From NCBI GenBank assembly GCA_037962975.1, contig CM075671.1:12075001-12139000 (forward strand): DNA of 64,000 nt. Direction: 5' to 3'. The position numbers and the translations under genes are program-made. Below the pieces are notes generated by a model that searched no databases, was not told where the DNA came from, and saw only the letters and a program-made list of their open reading frames with translations. Shown here in pieces: positions 1-11,417 of this stretch (positions are counted from its first letter, which is position 1; each line of letters begins with the position of its first letter). The stretch comes from Clitoria ternatea (Eukaryota > Streptophyta > Magnoliopsida > Fabales > Fabaceae).

Positions 1-1334
1 TAGGTGCCTTGAAAATAACATGTTTTGGAGGATTTGGACCATCAAACCCCGAACCACTGCCAGTGGTTTGCACCATTGGCCATGGTTACCCCCACGAAGC
101 CCTGTTTCCTGATTTTTAGGATGCATACTGGAGGAAATTGAGGGGAGTTCTGGACAGACTACGAGAGAGGGAGAGAGAGGGGGAGAGAAAGAGAAAGAGA
201 AAAAAGCATGAAAAAAGAGAAATTTAGAGAGAGATTTTGCAAGAGAAAATGCAAGAATTATTGGATCAACAACATTGGAGGATCAAGATTTCTAGGGATT
301 TAGCATGAGAACTGTTCTCAGGTTTCTTGAATCTTTCTTTTCTTTTCATTAGGGATTATTTCTGATGTTGTGTGCTTTCATAGATATGAATTGCATTGTA
401 ATCTTGTGTATGGGTAACTAAATTGTAATCTTGGGATTATGGAGTAATTGTGTGATGTATCGAACCTAGATTCTTGATTTTCTTAATTATGGCATTCTGT
501 TTTCTATTCAATTTCATGAGTTCTTATTGCTTTTAATGATTCAGAGATGAACTTAAATGATCTTAGGTGTATCGAATAATCGAGAGATTATCGATCGTTT
601 GAAAGCATGAAATTGAACTTGCGATTTTAGGTTACGAAAGTAGGTGAAATCGTTTGAGGAATTAATGGATTTTCATTGTGCTTAATGAACTCTAATAGCG
701 AATTGAACGGTGTTCTTTGGTAATCAAGTACGTTAGTAAGGTTTTGAGAGGAGATTACTAATTAATCTAGGAAAATACCCCTTCGAATCAGAACACTATA
801 ATTAAGAAAGGATCGAATTTAGATAGGTACGTTGCATAAGAACCCCTTAACTCCCAAGAGTCCTTCACTAATCTTGAAACCAAAATGAATTAAATTTCTT
901 GTCACATTTTGCTGCTATTTAATTTACTGCAAATTCTTCATTGTTAGAGTGAACAAAAATAATATTATTTCTGGTTAAAGGGAAAATGCAAATAACTATG
1001 ATGACAATGATTTAACTTTTCTTTGATTTTAGTTATGTTCAAGAATTATGTATCCAACTTGGATTTTTGGGATTCCAAATTTATATTTATGATGTTTTAC
1101 AAAATTTAAAACATATCTAGATTTAGATATGAATCTTACACTTATCATATTTATATATTTTAAGAAGAGTTGTATTCCCAAATCAGATATTCGATACCAA
1201 CACAAATTTAAGTTTTAAAGTAATGGTAAACTAATAAACTTTCTCAAAATTTCTCTTTAATTTATAAATATTATTCTAGGAGTTATAAAACAAACATACC
1301 ATTTGGTTCTAATTATAAGTAAATCAAACAAATT
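1..1334. other. AT-rich intergenic DNA with repeat-like leader sequence
   Basis: No open reading frame of note and no RNA gene seen. A purine-rich GAGA stretch lies at about 160-240. The following 600 bases resemble untranslated leader sequence of a retroelement, but I find no LTR boundary, primer site or coding remnant to classify it. From about 950 the DNA is simply AT-rich. Confidence 0.4.
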
Positions 1335-1339
1335 TTACA

Positions 1340-1575
1340 TGTTCCCCCCAAGATAGAAGGGCCCCATAGGTCCTCCTGATCCCCGTTTATTTTAGCTAAA
1401 GTTGAGATTCTATTTGTTTTTAGTCTAATGGACCTAGGCCCTCTCTATTTTGACTTAAGTATAAATGTACCTCTGATACGCATGTGATGGACTAAGTGAC
1501 ACATCATAGAGAGATAATAAACCTAATCCCTAGGATAATTCTCTAGGCTTTTGTGCCTACTTTTGTGTGTGAACA
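1340..1575 (+). mobile_element. Diverged solo LTR of the element A family
   Basis: A 236-bp unit begins TGTTCCCCCC and ends TGTGTGAACA, the same ends and length as the LTRs of element A. It keeps the central CTAATCCCTAGG block. It is flanked by the direct repeat TTACA (1335-1339 and 1576-1580), which is an exact 5-bp target duplication. No internal retrotransposon sequence is attached, so this is a solo LTR left by LTR-LTR recombination. It differs clearly from the A LTRs 270 bp away and is an older, independent insertion. Confidence 0.85.
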
Positions 1576-1580
1576 TTACA

Positions 1581-1839
1581 CAAATTTAAAAATTTGACTA
1601 AAAATTGTTATTTATATTAATGTTATCAAGTATTTAATACATTTATCTAAAGTATCATTAATCTAATTTATTACATAAAAAATTTAGTTGTCTTAAAAAT
1701 ATATTTAAAAACATATTTAGTATATAAACATTTAGTGACGTTAAAAAAAATACTTTTATTTATATTTAAGACAAAAAAATCTCTTGCAATTTAGTTATAA
1801 CTAGAATGAAGAATATCATTCACTTGTCATTTGTCAATA
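1581..1839. other. AT-rich spacer
   Basis: I see nothing functional here. The last bases supply the target site ATAAT (1840-1844) into which element A inserted. Confidence 0.5.
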
Positions 1840-1844
1840 ATAAT

Positions 1845-2078
1845 TGTTCCCCCCGAGCTTAGGGGGTGGTCCCCACAACACTCTAAACCTCTTCACGTCA
1901 TTTAGTAGTAGATTGATTTGGACTATAGCTTTATGGGCCAAGGCCCACTTTGTAACCTAGGTATAAAAGTACCTACTGCACGCACATTGTAACCAAGTGA
2001 CACATTATTGAGAATTAATAGACCTAATCCCTAGGGGAATTCTCTAGGGTTTTGTGCCTCCTACTCTTTGTGTGAACA
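1845..2078 (+). repeat. 5' LTR of element A
   Basis: Starts TGTTCCCC and ends TGAACA. A TATA box (TATAAAA, 1962-1968) sits where U3 should end. The sequence pairs with the 3' LTR at 51479-51712. Confidence 0.93.
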
Positions 2079-2081
2079 TTT

Positions 2082-2100
2082 TGGCGCCCACTGTGGGGCT
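2082..2100 (+). other. Primer binding site of element A
   Basis: TGGCGCCCACTGTGGGGC lies three bases after the 5' LTR, the position of the tRNA primer site. The TGGCGCC opening is usual for Tat elements. I did not match the primer to a specific tRNA. Confidence 0.75.
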
Positions 2101-2107
2101 CGGTAAA

Positions 2108-2569
2108 ATGGATCCTACACCATCATCACCTAAACCCTAATCCTAATCCTAGACCATCCCTGACTATGGTGAACACTCATAACACACGATGGGAGGAAGA
2201 TAACGGACGCCAAGAACTATCTGATCACGATGATCGGATACAATGCCTCACCAACATGGTCGAAACCTTACAGAGGACGGTTACCAACCTACAACAGGAG
2301 AATGCGGAACTCAGAGGAAAAAAAGGGGGGACCGCAGCCTCCAGCCACAGTGCTGATAGATCCCACCGCCAAAAGTCCGTTGGTCAGGCCTCCTACTAGA
2401 CGAAGACTACTAAATACGACCCAGAGCTACCTTTTGCTGCACATCCTTAGACCGACCCGATCATGGAGGCTCCTACCCCCCACAATTACAAGCCTCTGAC
2501 GATTGAGAAATATGACTGTAGCGGTGACCCAGAGGACCATCTCACCATCTACACCAATACCATGCTAGT
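2108..2569 (+). pseudogene. gag of element A, N-terminal part (broken)
   Basis: The start of the capsid polyprotein of element A. One frame from 2166 encodes a short coiled-coil-like stretch (NMVETLQRTVTNLQQENAEL). After shifts of frame the text from about 2464 reads the start of the gag core, with GDPEDHLTIYTNTM as a recognisable motif at 2524-2565. The reading frame is then cut by the insertion of element B after the target site CTAGT (2565-2569) and resumes at 31117. At least two frame changes within 460 bp show that it is dead. Confidence 0.75.
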
Positions 2570-3503
2570 TGTTCTATCCTGAACCGGGGTCCAAGAGATC
2601 TGGTGTCGGGCCAGTCACAAGTAGTGAGAAAAGTCTATGTCTGAAGGCCGGTTCTGTGAATATCTGGTGTGTGTATCCGGTGTGTCTGTATGAAGAGACC
2701 GGTCTTGGCGCCCTGGAGGTCCTTCTCACCAACCTCACGCGTTGGTGTGGGCGAAAGGTGGTGTCACCTGCGAAGATTCTCCAACGCTCAAGTCAGTAAT
2801 ATATTCCAAGTGTGGAATGTAAGGGATCACTCAATGGGATCCAGATTAGGGAGAAAAGCTAGAACTGGGAACCCCTCTCTAGTAAACTGAAGTGAGTTCT
2901 TATACCTGATTGACTTGATTTACGAGGACTCATTAGTGGAGAACCACTAACCTTCATTATGCAAGTATATTATTGTTTAATGCGCACTTACCAGCATGAT
3001 TGAGGCAAGTGGCTATTTTATATTGAGCGTAGGGAGTATGGGCTAGACTTAGGGGACAAGTTGATCATTCCCTGGAGCAGAGTTTGGCTCGTAGTGTGGG
3101 GAATTATTGATCGGTCCCTTTAGCAATGCCCGTCGTCTTCTGTAGGGTGACGTGTATTCTACCCGGTGTGCATGGTGTTATCCGGACTAACCGGTGCAGG
3201 GAGAACGCCTGACTCGGAATTACAGTCCGAATGTATACTGATGACACCGATTGCATGTGATATGATAGAAACCGGTTGATCGGTCCGGATCAACGGATGA
3301 GGTATCCGATGTCTCAGACACTACTTCGGATGACCGGTTACATTATACAGTTGCAGACCGGGTTAGTATTCTGTGATACTGGTTGATTTCTAGGACAACT
3401 AATATTTTTGCCGACTGGATCATTGTCCTGTGATACCGATTGAACTCTAGGTCGGCTAAGATAATGATCTCTTAGTCTTAGGGCCGGTATCCAGATCGGA
3501 TCA
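2570..3503 (-). repeat. 3' LTR of element B
   Basis: A 934-bp LTR. On the minus strand it begins TGATCCGATCTGG at 3503 and ends at 2570. It lacks a segment of about 50 bp present in the partner (near 30850-30900), otherwise aligning throughout with roughly 6-7% mismatches by eye. Confidence 0.9.
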
Positions 3504-3942
3504 TATGTCCCCTAGCTTATATGAGGGACTTATGAAGTTGCTCATATGAGCTATACAACCTGCGAGAGGTCTGGATACTGGTGTAACCTATAAAAATATC
3601 TTTGCAGTACTCGTTAACCATTGAATATTGTCCCTGAGCTTTATTGAGTGATCGGTTCCAAATGAACATTTGACTCTGAGTGAGTGATTCTGAGCGAATA
3701 TTTGACTCTGAGTAAATGACTCTGAGTGAGGTTGGTTCTGGCCGTGTCACTCAGCAAAATTCCATTACTTCTAATCTCCTCGTACTTCTCGGTAAAAGTT
3801 TGTACGTTTTATCCGAGTCTTTTATTTTTATGTCGAGGGCTCGTGTTTTGTCTTGAAAATTCCGAGTGGAAGATCTCCGATTGATCCTTCCGGGAGCAGG
3901 ATTTTCTGAGTAATCCCTCTGGGGTTACTTCCGAGTGAATCG
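3504..3942 (-). other. 3' untranslated end of element B with polypurine tract
   Basis: The minus-strand sequence AGCTAGGGGACAT immediately precedes the 3' LTR and fits a polypurine tract. The rest holds short CTGAGTGA-type repeats and no coding sequence. It is split from the remainder of B by Ogre C at the target site ACGGC (3943-3947). Confidence 0.7.
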
Positions 3943-4259
3943 ACGGCTGTCGCAAATTGGATTGCCACGGCGCGGCCAACCCTCTCGAAAAGGGATGACA
4001 CGAAAACACAGACAGGGAGTCGCCACCAACGTTTTTATCCATAGGAAAAACATTGGGAAAAAACTAAGTTCAGTAAAGCACTGGTTTAAAAAATGAGATC
4101 CAAGTTCGGGAGTCGGTTACGAGTAGGGAAGGTATTAGCACCCTACATCGCCTGTCAAAAATAGTACCAAGATTGAAAATGCGCAACATAAATATCCTTA
4201 CAAAAGATGTTATATTTCTCCCCTTTTATTGTTGTACTTTGTGTAAAAACAGAAGGAAC

Positions 4260-5080
4260 AAACTGAACAGACATGGAGTGTAGGTCAACAGGACGTCGCA
4301 TCTAAATTAACCTTGGCTTTGGTATAAAACAGGAAAAAGGAAGGATACTAACAAGACGTCGCGTCTAAATTAGTCATCCTTTAATCAAAATACGGGGTTA
4401 GAAACGGGAAGGGGATAAACGGGACATCTCGTCCCAAGTATCCTGTTCCTTGTGGTGATGGCCTACCAGAAATAGGGAAGATCAACAAGACGTCACGTCT
4501 AAATTGATTTTCATAGAATTTAATCAAGATACGGGGTTAGAAATGGGAAGAGGATAAACGGGACGTCTCGTCTCAAGTATCCCGTTCCTTACGAATCGTG
4601 GTGATGGTCTGCCAAAATAGGGGAAAATCAATAAGACGTCACGTCTAAATTGATTTTCATGGAATTTAATCAAGATACAGGGTTAGAAATGGGAAGGGGA
4701 TAAACGGGACGTCTTGTCCCAAGTATCCCGTTCCTTGTGGTGATGGCCTACCAGAAATAGGGCAAAATCAACAAGACGTCACGTCTAAATTGATTTTCAT
4801 TGAATTTAATCAAGATACGGGGTTAGAAATGGGAAGGGGATAAGCGGGACGTCTCGTCTCAAGTATCCCGTTCCTTACGAATCATGGTGATGGTCTGCCA
4901 AAATAGGGGAAAATCAACAAGACGTCACGTCTAAATTAATTTTCATGGAATTTAATCAAGATACGGGGTTAGAAATGGGAAGGGGATAAACGGGACGTCT
5001 AGTCCCAAGTATCCCGTTCCTTGTGGTGATGGTCTACTGGAAATAAGGGAAAATCAACAAGACGTCACGTCTAAATTAAC
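4260..5080 (-). repeat. Alternating 140/147-bp tandem repeats in the Ogre LTR
   Basis: The marker GACGTCACGTCTAAATT recurs at 4489, 4635, 4774, 4921 and 5061, spacings of 146, 139, 147 and 140. Two unit types alternate: one carries CCTTACGAATCGTGGTGATGG, the other CCTTGTGGTGATGG. The higher-order unit is therefore about 286 bp. Each unit has a GACGTC palindrome and a GGGACGTCTCGTCCC-type inverted repeat. The array lies downstream of the LTR TATA box, so it is in the leader rather than the promoter. Confidence 0.85.
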
Positions 5081-5794
5081 CTCTTTTGGATAAAACAATT
5101 TTTTTTTTAAAAAAAATAAGTAGTGAAAATTTATCAAAAAAAACTAGACGAAGAATACACAGACTTACTAAAGTGAAAAATGGGTAATGTTTTTTGGTTG
5201 AAGATAATGTTGAGTTGTTAAAATTTTAATTAGACATAATTTTGAAATAACAGAAAGAAAAACAGAAACTAAGAAAAATAAAAATAAAAAATAAAAATAA
5301 ACAATCACATTTTTGTTAAGCTCTGTTCAACCCGATTCTTTCAAAGGTGAGCAAGTGTCTTAAAAAAATTACACCTTAACTATACGGTAAATGAATTATC
5401 CGGAAAAAGAAACGGTATACAGAGGAGGACTGATTCCTTGTAATAGGATTAATATTCTCGGTAATAAAATTATAATCGCAACTATCCTTCATACAATTTA
5501 AATTCATACAGAAACAAAAACATACACTAACAACTTGAACAATAACGTTGGGCAATAAATAAACAGGAAAAGTAACATGAACAGAAATAGTAGCAGAGAT
5601 AGAGTGGAGATTCAAACATACATCATAATATGCTACTGTAAAAACTAAATTATAATAACAACAATAGACAACAGAACAGAGAGTCCAATACAACAATACT
5701 AATTTGATCCTTATACAAAAATTTAATATTTTGGAAAATAAACACTGTTTTCACAAAATATATATAATGTTCTTGCTCACTGATTGAGTTCTTG

Positions 5795-5841
5795 CTTACT
5801 GTTGCTGTTTTTGCTGTTGTTGTTGCTGTTGTTACTGTTGT

Positions 5842-5874
<33 letters not shown>

Positions 5875-5875
5875 G
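5795..5875. repeat. CTG/TTG trinucleotide microsatellite in the Ogre LTR
   Basis: Runs of GTTGCTGTTGCTG and variants. The same place in the other LTR (23760-23840) has a shorter, rearranged run, so this is a length-variable site between otherwise close copies. Confidence 0.8.
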
Positions 5876-6007
5876 AATTTCCACTGTAAAAAATCTGGAA
5901 GTGCTTTTCAAAACTCAAGAATGTTGAGATAATCTCCTCCCTAGGAAATATTTTCCAAACCTCTCTAGAGAAAAACTTTCGAACCCCTTTTCTTCTGTAC
6001 AGAGGGG

Positions 6008-6015
6008 TATTTATA
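6008..6015 (-). promoter_or_regulatory. TATA box of the Ogre 3' LTR
   Basis: TATAAATA on the minus strand in GCTCTATAAATACCCC. The same sequence is in the other LTR at 23971-23978. It places U3 at 7871 to about 6000 and the transcribed R-U5 below it. Confidence 0.7.
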
Positions 6016-7871
6016 GAGCATGTTTCATACCCCTTTCTGTATAAAAAATGTCAAAGTGGAAGTTCCACTTACTGCTTTAATGGAGGATGAAGAGGATGGC
6101 ACCACTAGTTGAGTGGTTCTTCTAGCTGGACTTCAACCCTTGCAAGTAGCCTTGAAGCTCCTGAAAACCCTCCTAAAAATCCATTGCACTCTCTCTGCTT
6201 TTGTTCTTTTTCTTCAAACCTTATACTCATTTCTTCTCCTCTGTTTTTCCTTCTTTTCTTTTCTTGTAGCCGTGACCCCTTCTCCATTTCCTTATTCACT
6301 TATTTCAAAATCACCACCCCTCATGCGCCTTACTCCTTGTCACAAAAGAAAAGACCCTTTTCTTAAAAATTCAAGCATGTTGTCGTGGGAATCAATGCTT
6401 AGTGGAGTATGGGAATTAAAATAAAACATTCACTTTGTCTTCTCCTTGTTCTTTGGCCGTGGCTTTAAAAAGTGGAGGATAGTTTGAATAGAATAATGGT
6501 GACCTTGACTATGCATTGCGTGAATTTAATTGAGACAAGGGGTAGCATTAGTTTTATAAAAATAATGAGACATGAAGTTCAGCTTTTAATCATATGGGAT
6601 AAGGAATTGAATAATGGGTGAGTGAAGCTTTAGTGTAACCGTGGGAATTATTGGAAGAAATGGATGACATTTGTTTGAATAAAAAATTAAAGCATGGACT
6701 TGTTTTGGAGGGAGCCTTTCAACGTGATTTTTAGAGAGTGAAAGGGAGGGAACTTGTTGCATTTAAAATATTGGGTACATGGATAGCTTTTGAGAGAGAA
6801 TTAACGTGAATTGCTAGAGAATGAAGAGATTTTTTTTTATTAAAACATCATGAAGTATGATGGGTCCAAGTAGCTCTTTGGAAGTTTCAACCACTTGCCT
6901 TAATCTTCATCACGTTGGAAGCTAGTTAAATGAGAAGCCCTTTTTTTCAATTTTTATTCAATGGATGCAAAAGGCAATGGTTAAGGTATTGAGAAAAGAT
7001 TTGTGTTCTTGGGCAGCACATTGTCGTGAAAGCACATGGTGAAAAGGAGAATGGATTTGAATAAAATACTAGTGAGTGGGATCATGTTTTTCCTTTGTCA
7101 AAATGGCAGGGACCTTGCCTTTGAATTTTATAACCTTAATTATTCAAGACAAATCCCTTGTATCAAAGCCTTAACTTCACGTTAAAGCATAAAATGGGGG
7201 CTGTTTTTGCATTGAAAATTAATTGGCTTAGAGACTTAGACTTGGTCAAAATTGGTGGGCTTTGGAAACCATAGTAATTTTGGTGATGGGTTCCATTCTC
7301 TTCATCACGAAACTTCCTTGAATATTTAAGGACAGATGCATGCCAAATTTGAAAGAGAGTCCAACATGAAAATTGTAGATCTTTCTCTTAGCTTTAATTT
7401 GATATATGGCACAAAACTTTTCAAGAAACGAGGGAGATATGGGCCATCTACGAAAACTACTCCAGAGTGTGACGAAAATACATTTGCAAGCAAAATAAAT
7501 TCACTGGGAAAAATGGGTAAAGAATTAGCTTTTGTGCCCTTCATGAAGTTTATAGATCCATATCAAAACGAACGGAGTCGTTTCAGTATCATATGAGGGA
7601 GATATGAATTTTTTTCTAAAGATGCGCAAAGTAGTCATGAAACTGGAACAGGTCTAGGAAGATTTTTAAAACTGTACCAATTGGTAAAGATATAGCCTTC
7701 TAGGTCTTCATAAAAGTCGTAGACAATTTTGTTATAGAAATTTGGAGACCGGGTTTGCACAAATCGAAGGTTGTATGAAGGAGTTATGAATTTCTAAGTG
7801 AACCATGCGCAGCAGAGAGTGCCCAAAGGATGGAACTGTACCAATTGGCCAGACAAAAAGAGGTGTTCACA

Positions 7872-8164
7872 GATGCCCCTCTTTACTTCTTTTTCACAAG
7901 AGAAACACGAAGCTTTCCGTGTTTTTGAAGTGAAAAGGAAGTAAAGATATGAACACCGATGTAGGGACCAGGTGGGACCTCTTAATCGGTATGGTGTCTG
8001 ACAGTGTTGGCAGTCAACGAGCCGGTGTGACCTTTTCCTCTTTAAAGACGAGCATTTTCCACATCTATCTCTCTATTTCCCTTCTTCTTTTTGTTTTTGT
8101 TTTTTTTGTTTTTGTTTTGTTTTTATTTTTTTTTGTTTTTTTGTGTTTTTTTAATTGACCGGAA
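7872..8164 (-). other. Ogre C polypurine tract and 3' spacer
   Basis: On the minus strand AAGTAAAGAGGGGCATC immediately precedes the 3' LTR and is a good polypurine tract. The rest includes a T-rich run at 8080-8150 on the plus strand. No coding sequence. Confidence 0.7.
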
Positions 8165-9660
8165 AGGATTGTCTTCCCGTTAGCAGGAGGTGAGAGGATT
8201 GGGGTTGACCCCCGGTAGACTGGAAATGTAAAGGTTGGGGTTGACCCTCGAGTGACAGGAAATGTAAAGATTGGGGGACCTAACAGGACATCTCGTCCGA
8301 ATTAACTCACTGTTGACAGGAAACGTAAAGGTTGGGGTTGACCCTCGGTTGACAGGAAATAAAAAGGTTGGGGGAGTTAATAGAAAGTCTCGTCCGAATT
8401 AACTCACTGTTGGCAGGATATGTAAAGGTTGGGGTTGACCCTCGGTTGACAGGAAATGTAAAGGTTGGCGTTGACCCTCAGTTGACAAGAAAGGTAAAGA
8501 TTGGGGGAGCTAACAGGACATCTCGTCCGAATTAACTCACTATTGACAGGAATTGTAGAGGTTGAGGTTGACCCTCGGTTGACAGGAAATGTAAAGGTTG
8601 GGGTTGACCCTCGGTTGACAAGAAATGTAAAGGTTGGGGTTGACCCTCGGTTGACAAGAAAGGTAAAGATTGGGGGAGCTAACAGGACGTCTCGTCCGAA
8701 TTAACTCACCGTTGACAGGAATTGTAGCGGTTGGGGTTGACCCTCGGTTGATAAGAATTGTAAAGGTTGGGGTTGACCCTCGGTTGACAGGAAATGTAAA
8801 GGTTGGGGTTGACCCTCAGTTGACAGGAAAGGTAAAGATTAGGGGAGCTAACAGGACGTCTCGTCCGAATTAACTCACTGTTGGCAGGAAATGTAAAGGT
8901 TGGGGTTGACCCTCGGTTGACAAAAATTGTAAAGGTTGGGGTTGACCCTCGGTTGACAAGAAAGGTAAAGATTGGGGGAGCTAACAGGACGTCTCGTCCA
9001 AATTAACTCACTGTTGACAGGAATTGTAGAGGTTGGGGTTAACCCTCGGTTGACAGGAAATGTAAGGGTTGGGGTTGACCCTCAGTCGACAGGAAATGAA
9101 AAGGTTGGGGTTGACCCTCGGTTGACAGGAAATGTAAAGGTTGGGGTTGACCCTCGGTTGACAGGAAATGTAAAGATTGGGGTTGACCCTCAGTTGACAG
9201 GAAAGGTAAAGATTGGGGGAGCTAACAGGACGTCTCGTCCGAATTAACTCACTGTTGACAGGAATTGTAGAGGTTGGGGTTGACCCTTGGTTGACAGGAA
9301 ATGTAAAGGTTAGGGTTGACCCTCGGTCGACAGGAAATGAAAAGGTTGGGGTTGACCCTCGGTTGACAGGAAATGTAAAGGTTGGGGTTGACCCTCGGTT
9401 GACAGGAAATGTAAAGATTGGGGTTGACCCTCGGTTGATAAGAAATGTAAAGATTGGGGTTGAACCTCAATTGACAGGAAATGTAAAGATTAGGGTTGAC
9501 CCTCGGTTGACAGAAAATGTAAAGATTGGGGTTGACCCTCGGTTGACAGGAAATGTAAAGATTGGGGTTGACCCTCGATTGACAGGAAATGTAAAGATTG
9601 GGGTTGACCCTCGGTTGACAGGAAATGTAAAGATTGGGGTTGACCCTCAGTTGACAGGAC
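8165..9660 (-). repeat. 36-bp tandem array in the 3' region of Ogre C
   Basis: The core GGTTGACAGGAAATGTAAAG followed by GTTGGGGTTGACCCTC repeats every 36 bp (for example GTTGAC at 9362 and 9398). Blocks are punctuated by a variant with GGACGTCTCGTCCGAATT near 8280, 8370, 8510, 8680, 8850, 8985 and 9230, giving a loose higher-order structure. Because 36 is a multiple of three, long frames stay open through it on both strands; these are not genes. It lies between integrase and the 3' LTR, where Ogre-type elements are known to carry variable arrays. Confidence 0.9.
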
Positions 9661-10620
9661 CGCGGTTCTTAGGGAACTGCCCCTTGAACGCAAGAGAATA
9701 AACCTGGGGTATGCCCCGGTTTGACATGACTGTGGGTTGTTGGGGAACTACCCCTTGATTGAGAGGATATACCTGGGGTGATGCCCCAGTTTGACAAGAT
9801 TTGAAGGGATCTTGGGGAACTGCACCTTGATTGAAAGAGAATAAACCTGGGGTGATGCCCCAGTTTGACAAGATTTGAAGGAATCTTGGGGAACTTCCCC
9901 TTGATTGAAAGAGAATAAACCTGGGGTGATGCCCCAGTTTGACAAGATTTGAAGGAATCTTGGGGAACTACCCCTTGATTGAAAGAGAATAAACCTGGGG
10001 CGATGCCCCAGTTTGACAAGATTTGAAGGAATCTTGGGAAACTGCCCCTTGATTGAAAGAGAATAACCCTGGGGTGATGCCCTAGTTTGATAAGATTTGA
10101 AGGAATCTTAGAGAACTGCCCCTTGATTGAAAGAGAATAAACCTGGGGTGATGCCCTAGTTTGACAAGATTTGAAGGAATCTTGGGGAACTGCCCCTTGA
10201 TTGAAAAAGAATAAACCTGGGGTGACGCCCCAGTTTGACAAGATTTGAAAGAATCTTGGGGAACTGCCCCTTGACTGAAAGAGAATAAACCTGGGGTGAT
10301 GCCCCAGTTTGACAAGATTTGAAAGAATCTTGGGGAACTGCCCCTTGATTGAAAGAGAATAAACCTGGGGTGATGCCCCAGTTTAACAAGATTTGAAGGA
10401 ATCTTGGGGAACTTCCCCTTTGAGTGAAAGACAAACCTGGGGTGATGCCCAGTTTGACAAGATTTGAAGGAATCTTGGGGAACTGCCCCTTGACTGAAAG
10501 AGAATAAACCTAGAGTCATGCCCCAGTTTGACAAGATTTGAAGGAATCTTGGGGAACTGCCCCTTTGACTGAAAGACAATAAACCTGGGATGATGCCCAG
10601 TTTGACAAGATTTGGGAAGT
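9661..10620 (-). repeat. 74-bp tandem array in the 3' region of Ogre C
   Basis: About 13 units. CCTGGGGTGATGCCCC starts at 9772, 9846, 9920 and 9994, exactly 74 bp apart, with the rest of each unit including TTTGACAAGATTTGAAGGAA. GGGGTGATGCCCC forms a short hairpin in every unit. The period is not a multiple of three, so the open minus-strand frame (9669-10241) cycles through all three readings of the unit, showing stop-free repeats rather than selection. Confidence 0.9.
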
Positions 10621-11417
10621 GTAGTTCCACTAGGATACCTGACTTTCCCGAATCTAATTAGGAAGTACTCTTGCTAAGGGAGCTGAGTCCATTTTGTGGT
10701 TTCCATGGGGAGGAACCCTCAGTCGGGGTCCCTCTGCTGGGAAAAACTTTGGGCAGTTAAATGTCTTGGGGTCGTGAGACAAATTAAAAGTTACCAGTGA
10801 ATTCCTTTGGCGACTGGCTTTTGAAGTAACTCATGGCCAAAATAACTGTTACTCTTGGCTTCATTGGGGTCGTCTAGCAGAGTTGGTTGTGTTTGTCTGA
10901 GGTAAGATCCGGCAATGGTGTGCACTTCGTTCCCCATAACTTTGTGTTTTTGTCATTTTCAAAAATTAAAAAATTTTCTTTAAGGCAAAACTTGTTTATT
11001 CATTTTAAATTGTGAACACATGTAAGAAGAAGAAAACATTTCGTTTATGATCATCAAGTATGTACAGGTGATGAAAACAATACAAAAGATATGATATGAC
11101 AAGGTGCAAAGAACTGATGGTTTAAAGGTAAAAAGGAAGGCCTTTTAGATCCTCCATTGATTTCCTGAGAGCGATGAGATTCCGGGTTTTTCTCATGATT
11201 TCTGGTTATCCTGTGATTTTGCTTCTGAGGACATGATTTGACAATGGCTTCAACGCCCTTGACTGACCTCCTCGCCTACGACTTGAAAAGTCGTCATTGC
11301 AGTGTTGAATCTACAGGCTGTGAATTTGTCTGAGCTGCCCTCCTGGGTTTTCAGCCCAACCAATCGCTCTAACTTTTGCCTAGGTCACCTTTTCAGGTTT
11401 TCAACCTAGTGATTTTT
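10621..11417 (-). other. 3' untranslated region of Ogre C
   Basis: Unique sequence between the integrase stop and the arrays. I see no reading frame, RNA gene or motif that I can name. Confidence 0.6.

Larger units (their letters stand above)
3948..7871 (-). repeat. 3' LTR of Ogre C
   Basis: A 3,924-bp LTR running on the minus strand from TGTGAACACC (7871) to TTGCGACA (3948). It holds a TATA box at 6008-6015, a CTG/TTG-rich microsatellite near 5800-5875, and tandem repeats at 4260-5080 in the transcribed part. Confidence 0.94.

Noticed and set aside
2569..2890. Plus-strand frames also seen at 30120-30311
   Set aside because: These are the two LTRs of element B; the similarity is between LTR copies, not gene paralogs.
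5376..5696. 106-residue minus-strand hydrophobic frame, repeated at 23351-23668
   Set aside because: LTR sequence again; no start context or family match, and AT-rich composition explains the hydrophobic residues.
6105..6424. Frames of 64-103 residues repeated at 24068-24387
   Set aside because: They are conserved only because both lie in the two near-identical Ogre LTRs; three overlapping frames on both strands argue against coding.
8165..9660. Possible CRISPR-like array
   Set aside because: Units are directly contiguous with no unique spacers, and the setting is a plant retrotransposon.
9213..9701. 162-residue plus-strand frame with 12-residue repeats
   Set aside because: It is the 36-bp array read in a stop-free frame; 36 is divisible by three, so it stays open without selection. 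It lies antisense to the Ogre 3' region.
9669..10630. Overlapping 182- and 190-residue minus-strand repeat frames
   Set aside because: These come from the 74-bp array; the protein repeats cycle through three frames of one unit, which is not how a gene behaves.
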